NCBI RefSeq assembly: GCF_006442315.1
Contig: NZ_VFVY01000021.1
Coordinates: 79,024 to 143,023 of the forward strand
DNA: 64,000 nucleotides
Origin: Mesorhizobium sp. B2-3-4
GTDB lineage: Bacteria > Pseudomonadota > Alphaproteobacteria > Rhizobiales > Rhizobiaceae
Direction: 5' to 3'
Shown here: positions 33,861-41,983 of the stretch, in pieces
Numbering within the stretch: position 1 is the stretch's first letter
Layout: each line of letters opens with the position of its first letter
Program-made: the position numbers and the translations under genes
The notes under the pieces: model-generated
Told to the model about the DNA's origin: nothing
The model's database searches: none
Seen by the model: the letters and a program-made list of their open reading frames with translations, nothing else

Positions 33861-35185
33861 TGTCGGCTCTTGCCAAGGACGTGGGCGAGGCGAAGCAAGC
33901 CAGCCGCATCGACGTGGTGACCTTCGGCTGCCGCCTCAACACCTATGAATCAGAGGTAATGCGGCGCGAGGCCGAGAGCGCCGGTCTCGGCGCGCTAACC
34001 GGCGGCGCCGTCATCTTCAACACCTGTGCGGTCACCGGCGAGGCGGTGCGCCAGGCCAGGCAGGCTATCCGCAAGGCGCGCCGCGACAACCCGGCCGCGC
34101 GCATCATCGTCACCGGCTGCGCCGCGCAGACCGAGCCCGAGAAATTCGCCGCCATGGACGAGGTCGACCTCGTGCTCGGCAACGAGGAAAAGCTCAAGGC
34201 CAATTCCTACCGCGCGCTGCCGGATTTTGGCGTCAACGACACCGAGAAGGCGCGCGTCAACGACATCTTCTCGGTGCGCGAGACGGCCGGCCACATGGTC
34301 GACGCCATCGAGGGCCGGGCGCGTGCCTTCGTGCAGGTGCAGAACGGCTGCGACCACCGCTGCACCTTCTGCATCATCCCCTACGGCCGCGGCAATTCGC
34401 GCTCGGTGCCGATGGGCGCCGTGGTCGAGCAGGTCAAGCGGCTGGCCGGCAATGGCTATGCCGAGATCGTGCTGACAGGCGTCGACATGACCAGTTTCGG
34501 CGCCGACCTGCCGGGCACGCCGAAGCTTGGCAAACTCGTGAAAACCATCCTGAGACAGGTGCCCGACGTGAGGCGGCTGCGCCTCTCCTCCATCGATTCG
34601 ATCGAGGCCGACGACGATCTGCTCGACGCCATCGCCACCGAACCGCGGTTGATGCCGCATCTGCATCTGTCGCTGCAGTCTGGCGACGACATGATCCTGA
34701 AGCGCATGAAGCGCCGGCACAGCCGAGACCAGTCGATCCGCTTTTGCGAGGATGTGCGCAAGCTGCGTCCTGAAATCGTCTTCGGCGCCGATATCATCGC
34801 CGGCTTCCCGACCGAGACCGACGCCATGTTCGAGAACTCGGAAAAGATCGTCGCCGAGTGTGGCCTGACCCATCTCCACGTCTTCCCGTTTTCACCGCGC
34901 GAAGGCACGCCCGCCGCCCGCATGCCGCAGGTGCGCCGCGAGCTGGTCAAACAGCGCGCCGCCCGGTTGCGTGCCGCCGGCGAAGCCGCCTATGTCAGGC
35001 ATCTGTCGTCGCTCGCCGGCAGCCGCCAATCGATCCTGATCGAGCGCGACGGCCTTGGACGGACCGAAGGGTTCACCCTTGCCGCACTCGGCGCCGGCGC
35101 GCCGGGAGAGATCGTCGAGGCCGAAATATCGGGCCATGACGGCGCCAGGCTGATCGCCGCCCCCCTTGCCGCCCGCGCCGCCTGA
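33860..35185 (+). CDS. mtaB: tRNA t6A37 methylthiotransferase MtaB
   Basis: Radical-SAM enzyme that converts t6A37 to ms2t6A37 in ANN-decoding tRNAs. 441 residues from the ATG at 33860. N-terminal MTTase domain with cluster cysteines in TFGCRLNTYE, FNTCAVTGEAV and VTGCAAQ; radical SAM motif NGCDHRCTFCIIPYGRGNSRS near residue 155; LTGVDMTSFGADLPG next; C-terminal TRAM-like segment. The start overlaps dapF by one base, so the two are coupled. Confidence 0.95.
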   Translation: MSALAKDVGEAKQASRIDVVTFGCRLNTYESEVMRREAESAGLGALTGGAVIFNTCAVTGEAVRQARQAIRKARRDNPAARIIVTGCAAQTEPEKFAAMDEVDLVLGNEEKLKANSYRALPDFGVNDTEKARVNDIFSVRETAGHMVDAIEGRARAFVQVQNGCDHRCTFCIIPYGRGNSRSVPMGAVVEQVKRLAGNGYAEIVLTGVDMTSFGADLPGTPKLGKLVKTILRQVPDVRRLRLSSIDSIEADDDLLDAIATEPRLMPHLHLSLQSGDDMILKRMKRRHSRDQSIRFCEDVRKLRPEIVFGADIIAGFPTETDAMFENSEKIVAECGLTHLHVFPFSPREGTPAARMPQVRRELVKQRAARLRAAGEAAYVRHLSSLAGSRQSILIERDGLGRTEGFTLAALGAGAPGEIVEAEISGHDGARLIAAPLAARAA

Positions 35186-35198
35186 GAACGCAAAAAGC

Positions 35199-37046
35199 AT
35201 GGCTGGTTTTTTCAAGAAGATATTTTCATTCGGCAAGAAAGAGGTCGTCGAGGAGCGCGTCGACGAGACGGCCCCGCTGCCGCCGATCAAATGGGACCAG
35301 CTCGATGCACTGAAGCCGGCCGCCGAGCAGGTCGTGCCCGAGTTTCTGAAGCGCGACGAACCGCTGCCCGAACCCGACCTTGGGCCGGCGCCGGTAGTCG
35401 AGGCTGAAGCAGCGCCGGCCCTTTACCCTCCCCTCGACGGGCAGGGTGGTCGCCAAGCGACCGAGGGGGGTGACAGCGCCGACGCCGCCGACGCTAGCGC
35501 CAATCACCCCGGAGCTTCGCTCGGGACCTCCCCCATCGAAGGGGAGGTAAGGGACACGCCGCAGCCTGTTCCCGAGGAACCCAAGCCCGAGCCCGCTCCG
35601 ACCATTCCGCCGGCGCCGGAGCCGATTGTTCCTGCCGAGCCGGAACCGCTGCCGGAGCCCGCCCCTGTCGAGGAGCCGGCTCCCGAGCCTGCGCCCGCTC
35701 CACCGCCGGCGCCCGAGGAAGTCCCGGCACCGCCGACCGTCCCCGAGCCCGTGCCGGAATCGAAGCCGCACGACGTCCCACCGCCGCCGGCCGAACCCGA
35801 AATCGTTCCGTCGCGTCCGCAAGAACAGCCGGAACCCGCACCGGTCGAGGTGCCAACGCCACCGGTCGAGGTTCCAGTGGAGACGCCGGCGCCGATGGAG
35901 GTGCCACCTGTTGCACCGGTGGAAGCACCGCCCACGCAGGCCCCGGTACAGCCAAGTTCCAAAGTTGGCGCCGCCCCTCATCCGCCTGCCGGCACCTTCT
36001 CCCCGTATAGTGACGGGAAGAAGGAAGAAGCACCACAGCCCAGGCCCGCGCCATCAGCCGGCAAGGTCACGGTCGCCAAAAAGGTCGAGCAGAAGGCCGA
36101 CGAGCAAAAGGCCCCGGAGCCTGCGCCGCGGCGCTCCTGGTTCCAGCGCATGCGCGACGGGCTCGCCCGGTCCTCGCGCGAGCTGACCGGCAACATTGCC
36201 GGCGTCTTCACCAAGCGCAAGCTGGACGAGGAGACGCTGCAGGACCTCGAGGACGTGCTGATCCGCGCCGATCTCGGCGTCGAAACGGCGCTGCGCGTCA
36301 CCGATTCCCTGGCCTCCAGCCGCTACGGCAAGGATGTGTCCGATTCGGAGGTCCGCGCCGTCATGGCCGCCGAGGTGGAGAAGGTGCTGGCCCCGGTCGC
36401 AAAACCGCTCGAGCTCGACCTCTCGCACAAGCCGCATGTCATCCTGGTGGTCGGCGTCAACGGCACCGGCAAGACCACGACCATCGGCAAGCTCGCCGCC
36501 AAGCTGACCGATGGCGGCCTGTCGGTGATGCTGGCCGCCGGCGACACCTTCCGCGCCGCCGCGATCGAGCAGCTCAAGATCTGGGGCGAACGCACGAAAT
36601 CGCCTGTCGTCGCCTCCAAGCTCGGCGCCGATGCCGCCGGCCTTGCCTATGATGCCTTCGAGAAGGCGAAGGAGGCAGGCTCCGACGTGCTGATCATCGA
36701 CACCGCCGGCCGCCTGCAGAACAAGACCGAACTGATGGCGGAGCTGGAAAAGATCGTGCGCGTGCTGGGCAAGCTCGACCCGGAAGCGCCGCACACCGTG
36801 CTGCAGACGGTCGATGCCACCACCGGCCAGAATGCGCTCAACCAGGTCGAGATCTTCCGCAACATCGCCGGCGTCAACGGTCTTGTCATGACCAAGCTGG
36901 ACGGCACGGCGCGCGGCGGTATTCTGGTGGCGATCGCGGCAAAGCACAGATTGCCGGTCTATTTCATCGGCGTCGGCGAACAGGTCGACGACCTCGAACC
37001 TTTCTCGGCCAGCGAATTCGCCAGGGCGATCGCTGGAGTGGCATAA
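35199..37046 (+). CDS. ftsY: Signal recognition particle receptor FtsY with long acidic/Pro-rich N-terminus
   Basis: SRP receptor GTPase at the inner membrane. 615 residues from MAGFFKKIFSFGKKE (35199), long for the family. Residues 1-20 form the amphipathic membrane-targeting helix. Residues ~60-300 are Pro/Glu/Ala-rich and contain two stretches encoded by intergenic palindromic repeats: ~75-118 (35421-35553) and ~259-276 (35974-36024). The N domain starts near 310 (SWFQRMRDGLARSSRELTG). The G domain has GVNGTGKTTTIGKLA near 418, GDTFRAAAIEQL near 449, DTAGRLQNKTELM near 502 and TKLDGTARGG near 566. The NG core is intact. Confidence 0.96.
   Translation: MAGFFKKIFSFGKKEVVEERVDETAPLPPIKWDQLDALKPAAEQVVPEFLKRDEPLPEPDLGPAPVVEAEAAPALYPPLDGQGGRQATEGGDSADAADASANHPGASLGTSPIEGEVRDTPQPVPEEPKPEPAPTIPPAPEPIVPAEPEPLPEPAPVEEPAPEPAPAPPPAPEEVPAPPTVPEPVPESKPHDVPPPPAEPEIVPSRPQEQPEPAPVEVPTPPVEVPVETPAPMEVPPVAPVEAPPTQAPVQPSSKVGAAPHPPAGTFSPYSDGKKEEAPQPRPAPSAGKVTVAKKVEQKADEQKAPEPAPRRSWFQRMRDGLARSSRELTGNIAGVFTKRKLDEETLQDLEDVLIRADLGVETALRVTDSLASSRYGKDVSDSEVRAVMAAEVEKVLAPVAKPLELDLSHKPHVILVVGVNGTGKTTTIGKLAAKLTDGGLSVMLAAGDTFRAAAIEQLKIWGERTKSPVVASKLGADAAGLAYDAFEKAKEAGSDVLIIDTAGRLQNKTELMAELEKIVRVLGKLDPEAPHTVLQTVDATTGQNALNQVEIFRNIAGVNGLVMTKLDGTARGGILVAIAAKHRLPVYFIGVGEQVDDLEPFSASEFARAIAGVA
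35421..35553. repeat. Palindromic intergenic-type repeat inside ftsY (copy 1)
   Basis: Outer arms (ttaccctcccctcgac at 35423 and its complement-like cgaaggggaggtaaggg ending at 35553) enclose two stems: GGTCGC-CAA-GCGACC (35448-35462) and GAGC-TTC-GCTC (near 35512-35522). This is the structure of a rhizobial intergenic palindrome, yet it is translated in frame within the variable FtsY N-terminus. Confidence 0.8.
35974..36024. repeat. Palindromic intergenic-type repeat inside ftsY (copy 2, different family)
   Basis: CCCCTCATCCGCCTGCCGGC, then a stem made of CCTTCTCCCCGT and ACGGGaAGAAGG around TATAGTG. The same layout, in reverse orientation, occurs at 41055-41105. In ftsY it encodes APHPPAGTFSPYSDGKKE in frame, 51 bases long. 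Confidence 0.8.
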
Positions 37047-37100
37047 CGGCATGACGCCGGAAAGGCCCGGGCCTTGCCGGTCATGCGTAAGAAGGAAACC

Positions 37101-37775
37101 ATGAACCCACCCATTCTCGAACGCGATCCGTCAGACCCGCAGAAAGAGAAGAAGGAAGGCGTCAATCCCGTGCTCAAGCTGGTGCTGGAGCTCGGACCGT
37201 TGCTGGTCTTCTTCTTCGCCAACGCACGCGGCGAATGGCTGACACAGAAATTTCCCGTCCTGGCTGAATTCGGCGGCCCGATCTTCGTCGCCACCGGCCT
37301 GTTCATGGCCGCCACCGCGATCGCGCTGATCGCCTCATGGCTGCTGACCCGCACCCTGCCGATCATGCCGATGGTGTCGGGCGTCGTCGTCTTCATCTTC
37401 GGCGCGCTGACGCTCTATCTGCAGGATGACATCTTCATCAAGATGAAGCCGACCATCGTCAACACACTGTTCGGCGGCGTGCTGCTCGGCGGCCTGTTCT
37501 TCGGCCGCTCGCTGCTCGGCTATGTCTTCGAGTCCGCCTTCAAGCTCGATGCCGAGGGCTGGCGCAAGCTCACCTTCCGCTGGGGCCTGTTCTTCCTGTT
37601 CCTGGCCATCGTCAACGAGATTGTCTGGCGCAATTTTTCCACCGATGCCTGGGTTACCTTCAAGGTCTGGGGCATCATGCCGATCACGCTTCTGTTCACC
37701 TTCAGCCAGATGCCGCTGATCCTGCGCCATTCGCTGGACGAGAAGGCCGGCGGAGAAGAGAAGGCCGGCAAATAG
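37101..37775 (+). CDS. yciB: Inner-membrane septation-type protein YciB/IspZ
   Basis: 224 residues from the ATG at 37101 (MNPPILERDPSDPQKEKKEG; AAGGAA upstream). After a charged N-terminus come about five membrane segments; family motifs are LKLVLELGPLLVFFFANARG near 25-45, LLLGGLFFGRSLL-type segment GGVLLGGLFFGRSLLGYVF, LTFRWGLFFLFLAIVNEIVWRNFSTDAWVTFKVWG near 155-190. The family is linked to cell envelope synthesis and septation. 54 bp after ftsY. Confidence 0.94.
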   Translation: MNPPILERDPSDPQKEKKEGVNPVLKLVLELGPLLVFFFANARGEWLTQKFPVLAEFGGPIFVATGLFMAATAIALIASWLLTRTLPIMPMVSGVVVFIFGALTLYLQDDIFIKMKPTIVNTLFGGVLLGGLFFGRSLLGYVFESAFKLDAEGWRKLTFRWGLFFLFLAIVNEIVWRNFSTDAWVTFKVWGIMPITLLFTFSQMPLILRHSLDEKAGGEEKAGK

Positions 37776-37797
37776 GCCTGCGAATAGGGGGAGAGCC

Positions 37798-38418
37798 ATG
37801 GACTTCATCACCACGCACGCGGCGCTGCGGACGATCTACAAGACGCCGCGTCCGACCGATGGCTCGATCCGCAAGGAATTGAAGGCGCTCGACGGCCATT
37901 GCCGCTCCTTCATCGGCAAGAGCCCCTTCGTGCTGATCGGCTCCTCCGACGGCGACGGCAATGCCGACGTTACTCCGAAGGGCGACAAGCCCGGCTTCGC
38001 CGCCATTATCGACGAGAAGACCATCGCCATTCCCGACCGGCCCGGCAACAACCGGCTGGACACGCTGGAGAACATCATCCGCAATCCCTCGGTCGGGCTG
38101 CTTTTCCTCATCCCCGGCATGAACGAGACGCTGCGCGTCAATGGCGATGCCCGCATCACCGTCGACCCGACCTTGCGCGAGCGGCTCGCCGTCGACGGCA
38201 AGGAGCCGCTCAGCGTCATCGTGGTCGCCGTCAAGGCCGCCTACATGCATTGCGCCAAGGCCTTCATGCGCTCTGATTTGTGGAAACCCGACAGCTGGTA
38301 TGATCGCGCCACACTGCCGACGCTCGGCCAGATCCTGCGCGACCAGTTGGCGCTGGCCGATTCCGCCGAGGCGACCGACCGCTGGCTGGACGACGAATAC
38401 AAACAGACGATGTGGTAG
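37798..38418 (+). CDS. Pyridoxamine 5'-phosphate oxidase-family protein
   Basis: 206 residues, MSMEG_1061-type flavin/F420-binding split-barrel. Motifs: HCRSFIGKSPFVLIGSSDGDGNADVTPKGDKPGFAAIIDEKTIAIPDRPGNNRLDTLENIIRNPSVGLLFLIPGMNETLRVNGDARIT near residues 38-120, typical of this subgroup, where RPGNNR and the LRVNG strand contact the cofactor. The substrate is unknown. 22 bp after yciB with GGGGGAGAG before the ATG, so likely co-transcribed. Confidence 0.9.
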   Translation: MDFITTHAALRTIYKTPRPTDGSIRKELKALDGHCRSFIGKSPFVLIGSSDGDGNADVTPKGDKPGFAAIIDEKTIAIPDRPGNNRLDTLENIIRNPSVGLLFLIPGMNETLRVNGDARITVDPTLRERLAVDGKEPLSVIVVAVKAAYMHCAKAFMRSDLWKPDSWYDRATLPTLGQILRDQLALADSAEATDRWLDDEYKQTMW

Positions 38419-38457
38419 CCTTCCCGGACGACTCACTCTTTCGCCCGGTTCTCTCCC

Positions 38458-38991
38458 TTGATCGAAATCGTCGCCATATCAGGCAGCCTGCGCGCCGCCT
38501 CGACCAACTCCGCGCTGGTGGCGGCGCTGGCCACGAACGTGCCTGCGGACTGTCGCGTAACCATCTATGACGGGCTCGGCCTGCTGCCGATATTCAACCC
38601 CGACGATGAGGGCGAGCGTACGCCACCCGAAGCCGCACGGCTGATCGATGCAGTCACCAGCGCCGGCGGCGTCATCGTTTCTTGTCCGGAGTATGCCCAT
38701 GGCGTGCCGGGCGGGTTGAAGAACGCGCTCGACTGGCTGGTGTCCCGCGACGCCGCCGTCGCCAAGCCGGCGATGCTGGTCCACGCCTCGCCGCGCTCGC
38801 TGTTTGCCCGCGCAGCACTTGCCGAGATCATGCGGACGATGTCGTTTTCGCTTTACGAGGGCGAGCTGGAAATTGCGCTGCTGGGGAAGAAGCCGGCAGA
38901 GGTCGAGGCGATTTTGGGCGAGGATGCGAACCGGCAGGCAATGCGGGAAGCCGTGCAGGCCTTCGCGGATTTCATCCGCCGGCAAACATGA
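38458..38991 (+). CDS. NADPH-dependent FMN reductase family protein
   Basis: 177 residues, starting at TTG 38458 (MIEIVAISGSLRAASTNSALVAALA). The phosphate-binding loop SGSLRAASTNS at 9-19, PEYAHGVPGGLKNALDWLVSR near 80-100 (flavin-stacking region), match chromate reductase/azoreductase-like flavoproteins such as ChrR. The TTG start is required: no ATG precedes the flavodoxin fold. Quinone or nitro-compound reduction is likely. Confidence 0.9.
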   Translation: MIEIVAISGSLRAASTNSALVAALATNVPADCRVTIYDGLGLLPIFNPDDEGERTPPEAARLIDAVTSAGGVIVSCPEYAHGVPGGLKNALDWLVSRDAAVAKPAMLVHASPRSLFARAALAEIMRTMSFSLYEGELEIALLGKKPAEVEAILGEDANRQAMREAVQAFADFIRRQT

Positions 38992-38994
38992 GGT

Positions 38995-39155
38995 CGTCAT
39001 CCTAGGGCGGAGCAAGGAGCGCAGCGACGCGGCGCAGACCCTAGGATCCATGCCGTGGCGCTAAAGCGTTGCAACGATAACAGAATTATGCACCGCCGCA
39101 TCCTACGTCGAAGTCACGGAATGGATCCTCGGGTCAAGCCCGAGGATGACGAAGG
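38995..39155. repeat. Composite intergenic palindromic repeats
   Basis: Two elements in tandem: 38995-39055 with outer arms GTCATCCTAGGG and CCCTAGGATCCAT around a GCG-rich centre, and 39118-39152 with ATCCTCGGGTCAAGCCCGAGGAT, a perfect-stem hairpin. The 200-bp space between two convergent genes holds no coding frame. Confidence 0.75.
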
Positions 39156-39190
39156 AGAGGGGAGCGCCCGTGCCTCAACGTGCGCCGAAG

Positions 39191-39397
39191 TTACCCCTTC
39201 CGCAGCGTCTCGACATCGGTCTTGCCGACATACCAGTCGCGGGCGTTGACCTCCTCGAAGACCACCCAGACATCGTCATTGCCGAGCCCGGTGGCTTCCA
39301 TGATGGCCGAGGTCACCTTTTTGGCGATGTCAGCCTTCTTGCCGGCCGGATCGGCGGCGATCACTTCCTTGACGATGCGGATGTTGACGAATGGCAT
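39191..39397 (-). CDS. 4-oxalocrotonate tautomerase-family protein
   Basis: 68-residue small subunit of the tautomerase superfamily. After Met removal the catalytic N-terminal proline is exposed (MPFVNIRIVKEVIAADPAGKKADIAKKVTSAIMEATGLGNDDVWVVFEEVNARDWYVGK). The Arg equivalents of the active site (R7, R57-like in NARDW) are present. Likely a hexamer acting on a small keto-enol substrate; catabolic partner genes are not adjacent. Start at 39397 is fixed by Pro-1. Confidence 0.92.
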   Translation of the reverse strand: MPFVNIRIVKEVIAADPAGKKADIAKKVTSAIMEATGLGNDDVWVVFEEVNARDWYVGKTDVETLRKG

Positions 39398-39558
39398 GAC
39401 GCCCTCCCCTGGGATTTGCTGGTTTGCGAAACGAGGCTGCTTGGAAATCCGCTCCGGCGACGCGCCTGGCGGCGGCTCGCAAGGTCGTGGCGCGGCGGGC
39501 GCCGCGGCCAGCCGCATAAACGCCAGCAGCGGCCGCCAGAGAAGGATTTCGAGCAGGC

Positions 39559-40479
39559 TCAATAGGTCTTGGCTCCGTTCACCATCAACCGGACGCTGTA
39601 GAGCGAGGTGGTGCCGGCGATGTAGAGGCAGTTCAGCTTGGCGCCGCCGAAGACGCAATTGGCGGTCACCTCCGGCACCTTGACCTTGCCGATCAGCGTC
39701 CCGTCGGGATCATAGCAATGAATGCCGTCGGCCGCGCTTGTCCAGATGCGCCCGTCGGCATCGAGCCGGAAGCCGTCGAACAGGCCTGCCGTGCAATCGG
39801 CGAACACCTTGCCGCCCGACACCTTCTTGCCGTGCTTGCCGACATTGAACACCCGCATATGCGCCGGATTTTGCGCGCCATGGGTACGGCCGGTGTCGAC
39901 GACGTAGAGCAGGCTTTCATCAACCGAAAAGGCAAGCCCGTTCGGCCTGACCATGTCGGTGATGACGGCCTCGATCTCGCCGCTGTCGGGATCGATCCGG
40001 TAGACATGGCAGGCGCCGATCTCGCTCTCGGCCTTGTCGCCTTCATAGTCGGTGTCGATGCCGTAGGTCGGGTCGGTGAACCAGATCGAGCCGTCCGACC
40101 TCACCACCACGTCGTTGGGCGAGTTCAGCGGCTTGCCTTTCCATTTGGCGGCAAGCGTGGTGACCGAGCCGTCATGTTCGGTGCGGCTGACGCGGCGGCC
40201 CGAATGCTCGCAGGTGACCAGCCGGCCCTGACGGTCGACGGTGTTGCCGTTGGAATTGCCCGAAGGCTGCCGGAAGACGCTGACGCTGCCGTCGGTCTCG
40301 TCATAGCGCAGCATGCGGTTGTTGGGGATGTCGGACCACACGACATAACGCCCGGCGGCGAACCAGGCGGGCCCTTCCGCCCATCGGCAACCGGTGAACA
40401 GCTTGTCCACCTGGGCGTTGCCGTTGAACAGGCGCGCGAAGCGCGGATCGAGAACTTCATAATAATCTGCGGCCGCCAT
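39559..40479 (-). CDS. SMP-30/gluconolactonase family protein
   Basis: 306 residues from the ATG at 40479 (MAAADYYEVLDPRFARLF), preceded by GGAGGATATG. A six-bladed beta-propeller lactonase: metal-binding Glu in RWAEGPAWFAAGRYVVWSDIPNNRMLRYD near 32-60, PLNSPNDVVVRSDGSIWFTDPTYG near 120-145 (Asn ligand), and RPNGLAFSVDESLLYVVDTGRT near 180-205 (Asp ligand). Predicted to hydrolyse a sugar lactone (gluconolactone or similar). 160 bp upstream of the tautomerase gene on the same strand, so they may belong to one catabolic transcript. Confidence 0.92.
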   Translation of the reverse strand: MAAADYYEVLDPRFARLFNGNAQVDKLFTGCRWAEGPAWFAAGRYVVWSDIPNNRMLRYDETDGSVSVFRQPSGNSNGNTVDRQGRLVTCEHSGRRVSRTEHDGSVTTLAAKWKGKPLNSPNDVVVRSDGSIWFTDPTYGIDTDYEGDKAESEIGACHVYRIDPDSGEIEAVITDMVRPNGLAFSVDESLLYVVDTGRTHGAQNPAHMRVFNVGKHGKKVSGGKVFADCTAGLFDGFRLDADGRIWTSAADGIHCYDPDGTLIGKVKVPEVTANCVFGGAKLNCLYIAGTTSLYSVRLMVNGAKTY

Positions 40480-40773
40480 GCATATCCTCCAGGCATCACG
40501 TGACGCCGGATCAAGCCAGCCCGCGATCGATCTGGCAAGACGGAGCCTTCGCAATTTGTATGACAAAACGGCGAGCACGACCGCCCGGCCAGGTCCGGAC
40601 CGCGACTGTGCAGGCAGGACGCGCCTTAGGGTTCAATTAACCGGCTATGCGCTGCATGCAATGGTGCATTGCAACATCTTCTTTTTGCAACGCACCAATC
40701 CTATGTCATGTTCCGTATTGACCAAGGGAGGAAGAACTCGCCGCGACAAATGCGGCACGAAAGGACCCTTGCC

Positions 40774-40938
40774 ATGTTTAACGATCTCGTGACCCGCGCT
40801 CGCACCAGCATCGCCAAGCGCAAGCACTACAACCGCCTCGTCGCCGAAATCGACAGCTTCTCCAGCCGTGATCTGGCCGACATGCGCGCCGACCGCTCGG
40901 AAATGCTCTACCAGATCCACAAACAGATCTACGGCTGA
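40774..40938 (+). CDS. DUF1127 small protein
   Basis: 54 residues (MFNDLVTRARTSIAKRKHYNRLVAEIDSFSSRDLADMRADRSEML...). The last half is the DUF1127 domain, an arginine-rich helix pair with RDLADMRADRSEM. Such peptides in rhizobia and Rhodobacter bind RNA and influence phosphate and sRNA metabolism. Start follows AAGGA. A perfect hairpin lies at 40978-40998. Confidence 0.9.
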   Translation: MFNDLVTRARTSIAKRKHYNRLVAEIDSFSSRDLADMRADRSEMLYQIHKQIYG

Positions 40939-40977
40939 GCCTGGCTGAGGGAATCCCCCTCACCCGGATTGCCAAAA

Positions 40978-40998
40978 CCGAATTGCAGGGCAATTCGG
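40978..40998. repeat. Perfect hairpin downstream of the DUF1127 gene
   Basis: CCGAATTGC-AGG-GCAATTCGG, with outer complementary GATTGCC/GGGCAATC extending it to about 40 bases. No T run follows, so it is more likely part of a palindromic repeat or an mRNA 3' end than a classic terminator. Confidence 0.7.
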
Positions 40999-41054
40999 GG
41001 CAATCTGACCTATCCCCCGAGGGGAGAGGAGCTGTCTTGCGCCGACGCCTTCCT

Positions 41055-41105
41055 CTTCTCCCCCACGGGGAGAAGGTGGCCGCGTAGCGGCCGGATGAGG
41101 GGGCG
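41055..41105. repeat. Intergenic palindromic repeat (CTTCTCCCC family)
   Basis: cTTCTCCCCcacGGGGAGAAggtggc, then GGCCGC-gta-GCGGCC, ending ATGAGGGGG. The same element, in reverse orientation, is inserted within ftsY at 35974. It lies between DUF1127 and the end of ccmG. Confidence 0.8.
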
Positions 41106-41117
41106 TGGCGCTACCGC

Positions 41118-41696
41118 CTAATTCGGCGCCGCCAGCGCCTTTTCTATCTGCGGCAGCAACAGATTCCGCGCCGAGTCCGCCGTCAGCGGGCCGACATGCT
41201 TGTAGGCGATCCTGCCGTCCTTGCCGACGACGAAGGTCTCCGGCACGCCATAGACGCCCCAGTCGATCGCCGTGCGGCCGGCCTCGTCGACGCCGATCGC
41301 CTGGAACGGATTGCCGAGATCGCCGAGAAAGCGGCGGGCGTTTTCCGGCCGGTCCTTATAATTCAGCGCCGCCATAACGAATCTTTTGTCCTGCGCCAGC
41401 CCCAGCAGCACCGGGTGCTCCTCGCGGCACGGCGCGCACCACGACGCAAAGACATTGACCAGCGTGACCTTGCCGGCGAAGGCGCTCGAATCGAGCCCGG
41501 GCAGGTTCGATCCCTCCAGCGCCGGCAGGTTGGTCGGCGGCGCCGGCAGGCCGATCAGCGCCGAGGGCACTTCCGCGACATCGCGTCCCGACAAAAGCTG
41601 CGACAGGAACAGACCGGCGAGCCCGAGAAACACCAGCAGCGGCAAGAACACGAACAGGCGGCGACGGGCCGGCTGGGTTTCCGTCTCCAGGCTCAT
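41118..41696 (-). CDS. ccmG: Cytochrome c biogenesis thiol-disulfide protein CcmG/DsbE
   Basis: 192 residues. Membrane anchor (~16-35), then a thioredoxin fold facing the periplasm: LPGLDSSAFAGKVTLVNVFASWCAPCREEHPVLLGL with active-site WCAPC near residue 88, GVYGVPETFVVGKDGRIAYKHVGPL near 148-172 (cis-Pro). It reduces apocytochrome c cysteines before heme attachment. Overlaps ccmD by 4 bp (ATGA). Confidence 0.96.
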   Translation of the reverse strand: MSLETETQPARRRLFVFLPLLVFLGLAGLFLSQLLSGRDVAEVPSALIGLPAPPTNLPALEGSNLPGLDSSAFAGKVTLVNVFASWCAPCREEHPVLLGLAQDKRFVMAALNYKDRPENARRFLGDLGNPFQAIGVDEAGRTAIDWGVYGVPETFVVGKDGRIAYKHVGPLTADSARNLLLPQIEKALAAPN

Positions 41697-41860
41697 GGCT
41701 TGGCCGCCTTGTCGGAACGGCGGCGCACCCCGGCCGCCTCGAGCTCGGCCAGGTCGCGCTTGCGGGCTCGCCGGTCGAGCAGTATCCAGCCGATCAGCCC
41801 GGCCAGCACGATTGCCGTGATGCCGTAGGCCGCGCTGACATAGAGCGCGTGCGCGCTCAT
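41693..41860 (-). CDS. ccmD: Heme exporter protein CcmD
   Basis: 55 residues from MSAHALYVSAAYGITAIVLAGL (41860), one membrane helix and a charged cytoplasmic tail (LDRRARKRDLAELEAAG), exactly the CcmD layout. It helps release holo-CcmE from CcmABC. Its start overlaps a 20-codon upstream frame by ATGA, a sign that ccmC once ended here. Confidence 0.93.
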   Translation of the reverse strand: MSAHALYVSAAYGITAIVLAGLIGWILLDRRARKRDLAELEAAGVRRRSDKAAKP

Positions 41861-41919
41861 GCGCGGCGCTCCATTGCCGCGCCGCCTGCCAACCGGATCC
41901 TTCCGCCTCGTTCGACCAT
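41857..41919 (-). pseudogene. 20-codon ORF in the ccmC slot, possible deletion scar
   Basis: A short frame (MVERGGRIRLAGGAAMERRA) starts 64 bp past the ccmB stop, after an AAGGGAAGG ribosome site, and its TGA overlaps ccmD as ATGA. ccmC (~240-250 residues) normally occupies this slot in the ccmA-B-C-D-G order. The frame could be the fused ends of a deleted ccmC or an unrelated leader peptide. The ccm neighbours themselves look intact. Confidence 0.4.
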
Positions 41920-41983
41920 GCCTTCCCTTAACCCCGCGCCTTCGCCCGCGCAATTGGCCGCCGCGCCGCAGCCCTCTGGCCGA

